Shown piece after piece: positions 60,365 to 64,000 of a stretch of 64,000 bases of DNA. The stretch spans positions 1,240,001 to 1,304,000 of the forward strand of contig NZ_CP108427.1 in assembly GCF_035982055.1 (NCBI RefSeq). The letters are read 5' to 3'. Each line of letters opens with the position of its first letter. Within the stretch, counting starts at the first letter, position 1. The notes under the pieces are model-generated. The model made no database searches. It had not been told where the DNA came from and was given only the letters and a program-made list of their open reading frames with translations. Made by a program: the position numbers and the translations under genes. Source of the DNA: Streptomyces sp. NBC_01288 (GTDB taxonomy: Bacteria; Actinomycetota; Actinomycetes; Streptomycetales; Streptomycetaceae).

Positions 60365-61237
60365 ATGTCCCCTCGACCGCACCCTGGCCGCGAATTCGTC
60401 CTCACCCTCTCGTGTCCGGACAGCGCCGGTCTGGTCCATGCCGTGAGCGGCTTTCTCGTCCGGAACTCCGGCAACATCCTGGAGAGCCAGCAATTCGATG
60501 ATCGACTCAAGGGCCGCTTCTTCATGAGGGTCCACTTCGACGTTTCCGATCCAAACGCCGACCTGAAAACACTGCGTTACCGATTCGGCCCGGTCGCCGA
60601 GGCGTACCGCATCTCCTGGACCCTCCGGGACGCCGCCACCCCCACCCGGACCCTGATCATGGTCTCCAAGTTCGGCCACTGCCTGAACGACCTGCTGTTC
60701 CGCAAGCGCACCGGCGCCCTCAACATCGAGATCCCGGCGATCGTCTCCAACCACCGCGACTTCGAGGGCCTCGCCGAGACGTACGGCATCCCCTTCCACC
60801 ACATCCCGGTCACCAGGGACACGAAGGACGAAGCGGAGGCCCAACTCCTGGACCTGGTACGGGACTTGAACGTCGACCTGGTGGTACTGGCCCGCTACAT
60901 GCAGATCCTCTCCGACGACCTCTGCAAGCAGCTGGAGGGCCACGCCATCAACATCCACCACTCTTTCCTCCCCAGCTTCAAGGGCGCCCGCCCCTACCAG
61001 CAGGCCTACGACCGAGGCGTCAAGCTCGTGGGCGCCACGGCGCACTATGTGACCCCGGAACTGGACGAGGGCCAGATCATCGACCAGGACGTGGTCCGCG
61101 TCGACCACTCGCTCGACCCGGAGGAGCTGGTCACGGTGGGGCGGGACGTGGAGGCGCAGGTGCTGGCGCACGCGGTGAAGTGGCACAGCGAGAGCAGGGT
61201 GATGGTGTACGGGAATCGGACGGTGGTGTTTCGGTGA
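60365..61237 (+). CDS. purU: Formyltetrahydrofolate deformylase
   Basis: The 290-residue enzyme has an N-terminal ACT domain (LTLSCPDSAGLVHAVSGFLVRNSGNI) and a formyltransferase-like catalytic domain with SKFGHCLNDLLF and HHSFLPSFKGARPYQQAY plus VGATAHYVTPELDEG. It hydrolyses 10-formyl-THF to formate and THF, balancing the one-carbon pool that demethylation fills. ATG 60365 has GGAGG five bases upstream. Its divergent link to betB and location beside the demethylation genes make the functional tie strong. Confidence 0.93.
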   Translation: MSPRPHPGREFVLTLSCPDSAGLVHAVSGFLVRNSGNILESQQFDDRLKGRFFMRVHFDVSDPNADLKTLRYRFGPVAEAYRISWTLRDAATPTRTLIMVSKFGHCLNDLLFRKRTGALNIEIPAIVSNHRDFEGLAETYGIPFHHIPVTRDTKDEAEAQLLDLVRDLNVDLVVLARYMQILSDDLCKQLEGHAINIHHSFLPSFKGARPYQQAYDRGVKLVGATAHYVTPELDEGQIIDQDVVRVDHSLDPEELVTVGRDVEAQVLAHAVKWHSESRVMVYGNRTVVFR

Positions 61238-61349
61238 GGTTGGGGTGGGGTGGGAGTGAGTCCGGGATCGGGTGAGTCCCGGCGCGGGTGCGGGTGAGTC
61301 CGGGTGCGGCGGGTGCGAGTGCGGGTGTGCGCTGTATACGGCTTCCGGG

Positions 61350-62165
61350 GGCGGCACTTGGGACACGGGCTCGCTGAAGGCAGCCTGTCGGCGGCGACTT
61401 GGCACGCGGGCGTGCGCCAGTCCGCCTGTCCGGCGGCGGCTTGGAATGGTGGCGCGTACATCAGTCAGTTCGGGGCGACTTGAAGCTCGGGCACACGCAC
61501 CAGGCCGTTCCCCGGCGACCTGGAACGCCGGGGGCGCGCCAATCCACCCGTCCCCGGCGCCCCACAACACAGACACACATCAGCACGTCCCCCGGCGGCC
61601 TGGAACACAGGCGCGCACACATCAGTCAGTCCGCAGCCACTACTTGGACCTCGGGAACACGCGCCAGCCTGTCGCCGGCAACTTGGAACACAGGCACGCA
61701 CCAATCAGCCCGTCCTCCGGCGACTTGGAGCGCGGACACACCACAGTCTGTCCGTGGCGGCTTGGAACACGGGCGCGCACACCAGCCTGCTCCCGGTGGC
61801 TTGGAGCGCGGGCACGCACCAATCAGCCCGGCCCCGACACCCTGCAACGCGGAGACACACCGGCCCGACCCCGGCGACTTGCAACACGGGCACGCATACA
61901 TCAGCCCGTCCCCGGCGACGTAGAGCGCGGGCACACAGCAGCCTGTCCCCGGCGCCTTGGAACGCGGGCGCGCACACCAGCCTGCTCCCGGCGATGTAGA
62001 GCGCGGGTCGGCAAATCCAGCAGTCAGGCTCCGGCATCTCGAAACGCAGGCCGACTAGATCCGCCCGCCTCCGGCAACTCGAAATGGTGGCCGGCCATAT
62101 CGAGCCGTCTCCGGCGCCTTGAAACGCAGGCCGCCACGTCCAGCCCGTCCGGCGTTTGAGGACGA
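61350..62165. repeat. Degenerate 40-bp tandem array, about 21 units
   Basis: Units average 40 bp (37-44) with core CCGGCGACTTGGAACACGGG followed by CACGCACCAATCAGCCCGTC. Core starts were traced at 61355, 61396, 61438, 61477, 61517, 61559, 61597, 61641, 61680, 61722, 61759, 61798, 61838, 61876, 61917, 61954, 61993, 62035, 62075, 62116 and 62154. The period is not a multiple of three, so it is non-coding. The last unit merges into the repeat at 62141. The preceding 61238-61349 has irregular GGGTGAGTCC repeats. Confidence 0.82.
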
Positions 62166-62213
62166 CGCCCCTTCAGGGCCGATCGGGGATCTGGAGGCGG
62201 AGCCCCCAGAAGC
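62141..62213 (+). repeat. Streptomyces intergenic repeat, second copy
   Basis: It opens with CAGCCCGTCCGGCGTTTGAG and continues through GGGCCGATCGGGGATCTGG to GCGGAGCCCCCAG. The sequence matches the copy in soxDA. It closes the 40-bp array, 60 bp before the betA stop. Confidence 0.8.
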
Positions 62214-62273
62214 TCAACCCCCTCACCCCCGACCTCGGCCTCCCTCTCATCCTCCCCCTCACCCACTCAACGG

Positions 62274-63941
62274 CTACCCGGCCTGCTTCTGGGCATCGCG
62301 GTGCCGGTAATACACCGCCGAGGACGGAGCCAGCGGATCCTTGCCCAGGATCAGGTCCGCCGCCTTCTCCGCGATCATCATCACCGGCGCGTAGATGTTC
62401 CCGTTGGTCACGTACGGCATCACCGACGCGTCCACGACCCGCAGCCCCTCCACCCCGTGCACCCGCATGCTGTCAGGGTCGACGACGGACATCTCGTCCG
62501 TGCCCATCTTGCAGGTGCAGGACGGATGCAGAGCCGTCTCCCCCTCCTTGGCCACCCACGCGAGGATCTCCTCGTCGCTCTCCACGGACGGCCCGGGCGA
62601 GACCTCCCCGTCGTTGTAGGGGGCGAGCGCGGGCTGGTTGAGGAGCTTGCGGGCGACCCGGATCGACTCGACCCACTCACGCCGATCCTGTTCCGTGGAC
62701 AGGTAGTTGAAGCGCAGCGCAGGGTGCTCCAGCGGATCCTTGCTCTTGATCTTCACCGAGCCGATCGCGTCGGAGTACATGGGCCCGACGTGCACCTGGT
62801 AACCATGGCCACCCGCCGGCGACGAGCCGTCGTAGCGGACCGCGATGGGCAGGAAGTGGAACATCAGGTTGGGATAGTCGACGTCCTCGTTGCTGCGGGC
62901 GAACCCGCCGGCCTCGAAGTGGTTGGTCGCGGCGGGGCCCTTGCGGAAGAGCCATTGCAGGCCGATGAAGGGGGCGCGCCACTTCGCCATGTACGGCTGC
63001 ATGGAGACGGGTTGCTTGCAGGCGTACTGGATGTACACCTCCAGGTGGTCCTGCATGTTCTCGCCGACGCCCGGCAGATCGTGGACGACGTCGACGCCGA
63101 GCGCGGTCAGCTCCTCCGCGTTGCCGACCCCCGAAAGCTGAAGCAGCTGGGGGGAGTTGATCGCGCCGCCGCACAGGATGACCTCGCGGGCGCGCACCTG
63201 GCGGACCTTGCCGCGGTGCCGGTACTCGACGCCGACGGCCTTCTTGCCCTCGAAGAGGACGCGGGTGACCATCGCGCGGGTGGTGACGGTGAGGTTGGGC
63301 CGCTTCCGCACGGGCTTCAGGTACGCCTTCGATGCCGACAGCCGTCGCCCCCTGCTGACGTTGCGGTCGAAGGGCGCGAACCCCTCCTGCTGATAGCCGT
63401 TGACGTCGTCGGTGCGCGGATACCCCGCTTCCTGCACGGCGTTGAGGAACGCGCCGAACAACGGGTTGGAGGCGGGCCCGCGTTCGAGGACGAGCGGCCC
63501 GTCGTGGCCGCGGAACTCGTCGTCGGGATCGGCCGCGAGGCAGTTCTCCATCCGCCGGAAGTACGGCAGACAGTGCGCGTAGTCCCAGCTCTCCATGCCC
63601 GCGTCGGCGGCCCAGCGCTCGTAGTCCATGGGGTTGCCGCGCTGGAAGATCATGCCGTTGATGCTGCTGGAACCGCCGAGCACCTTGCCGCGGGCGTGGT
63701 AGACGCGCCGGTCGCCCATGTGCGGCTCGGGTTCCGACTCGTACTTCCAGTCGTAGAACCGGCTGCCGATCGGATAGGTCAGCGCGGCCGGCATGTGGAT
63801 GAAGACGTCCCACGGGTAGTCGGGCCGGCCGGCCTCCAGGACCAGCACCTGGTGGGCCGGATCCGCGGAGAGCCGGTTCGCCAGTGCGCTGCCGGCGGAT
63901 CCACCGCCGACGATGACGAAGTCGTATTGCAGGGGAGCCAT
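62274..63941 (-). CDS. betA: Choline dehydrogenase-type GMC oxidoreductase
   Basis: The 555-residue flavoprotein has [18 protein letters not shown] (FAD loop), [19 protein letters not shown] (GMC signature 1), [16 protein letters not shown] (signature 2), HPSCTCKMG and [19 protein letters not shown] at the C-terminus. It fits BetA, which oxidises choline to betaine aldehyde at the membrane. ATG 63941 is chosen because the longer frame adds non-family residues ([12 protein letters not shown]). Stop codon is 60 bp from the repeat region. Upstream bases to 64000 hold only the start of its promoter region. Related alcohols are also possible substrates. Confidence 0.88.
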   Translation of the reverse strand: MAPLQYDFVIVGGGSAGSALANRLSADPAHQVLVLEAGRPDYPWDVFIHMPAALTYPIGSRFYDWKYESEPEPHMGDRRVYHARGKVLGGSSSINGMIFQRGNPMDYERWAADAGMESWDYAHCLPYFRRMENCLAADPDDEFRGHDGPLVLERGPASNPLFGAFLNAVQEAGYPRTDDVNGYQQEGFAPFDRNVSRGRRLSASKAYLKPVRKRPNLTVTTRAMVTRVLFEGKKAVGVEYRHRGKVRQVRAREVILCGGAINSPQLLQLSGVGNAEELTALGVDVVHDLPGVGENMQDHLEVYIQYACKQPVSMQPYMAKWRAPFIGLQWLFRKGPAATNHFEAGGFARSNEDVDYPNLMFHFLPIAVRYDGSSPAGGHGYQVHVGPMYSDAIGSVKIKSKDPLEHPALRFNYLSTEQDRREWVESIRVARKLLNQPALAPYNDGEVSPGPSVESDEEILAWVAKEGETALHPSCTCKMGTDEMSVVDPDSMRVHGVEGLRVVDASVMPYVTNGNIYAPVMMIAEKAADLILGKDPLAPSSAVYYRHRDAQKQAG

Positions 63942-64000
63942 GATCTCTCGTCTCGCTCGCGCCGTAGATACGCGAGGCATGCTAATACGAGTACCGCTAT

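Noticed and set aside
61272..62159. Possible repeat protein in the 40-bp array
   Set aside because: The 40-bp period is not a multiple of three, frames differ between units, and there is no ribosome site; treated as non-coding.
61350..62165. CRISPR array
   Set aside because: Units diverge throughout, with no identical repeat separated by unique spacers, and no cas genes are nearby.

Overview
The window reads as a high-GC actinomycete chromosome, almost certainly Streptomyces. GC is very high, third codon positions are nearly all G or C, GTG and TTG starts with GGAGG-type ribosome sites are common, and the families (DUF574 methyltransferases, DUF309, DUF4916 NUDIX, DUF2218, large RHS and LamG exoproteins) are typical of that genus. 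I see no plasmid, phage structural or antibiotic-assembly genes.

Layout. (1) 1-7.3 kb: two large secreted proteins in divergent orientation, an RHS/YD-type protein cut by the window edge and a 1699-residue LamG/FG-GAP protein. (2) 7.5-10.2 kb: a small hypothetical gene, a BAAT-type hydrolase and an MFS exporter. (3) 10.6-14.3 kb: a small integrated-element remnant beside tRNA-Pro(GGG), with a xis-like gene, a tyrosine integrase, a complete IS3-family element with a canonical frameshift site, and the broken tail of an RNA methyltransferase gene. (4) 14.4-23.2 kb: chromosomal genes, including cobF and cobK (consecutive cobalamin steps), an MFS pump with an extra C-terminal domain, TauE/SafE, a lipase, a DUF574 methyltransferase and a phosphotransferase-like gene. 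(5) 23.3-29.6 kb: a MarR regulator, a zinc alcohol dehydrogenase, an orphan histidine kinase, an MFS pump and a carboxylesterase. Five copies of one palindromic operator suggest a local MarR regulon. (6) 29.8-36.3 kb: a K+ channel, a zinc-ribbon protein, a lipoprotein, a second DUF574 methyltransferase, a glutamine synthetase-like/amidohydrolase pair resembling a split FluG, and a NUDIX gene. (7) 36.4-45.2 kb: a sugar ABC importer, DUF2218, a carboxymuconolactone decarboxylase family gene, two tandem ceramidase-like genes and a secreted tannase/feruloyl esterase. (8) 45.4-64 kb: a choline and glycine-betaine catabolism cluster.

How region 8 works together. Choline is oxidised by BetA and BetB to glycine betaine, which the OpuA-type ABC system can also import. 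A DMGDH-type FAD/folate enzyme and the heterotetrameric sarcosine oxidase (SoxBDAG) then strip methyl groups to give glycine. GlyA turns glycine plus a folate-bound one-carbon unit into serine, and PurU drains 10-formyl-folate. No gene for the first demethylation (betaine to dimethylglycine) is visible here.

The most unusual points are an in-frame SoxD-SoxA fusion whose linker is encoded by a dispersed Streptomyces intergenic repeat, a degenerate array of about 21 units of 40 bp (61.35-62.17 kb) that runs into another copy of that repeat, and the five-site operator family in region 5.
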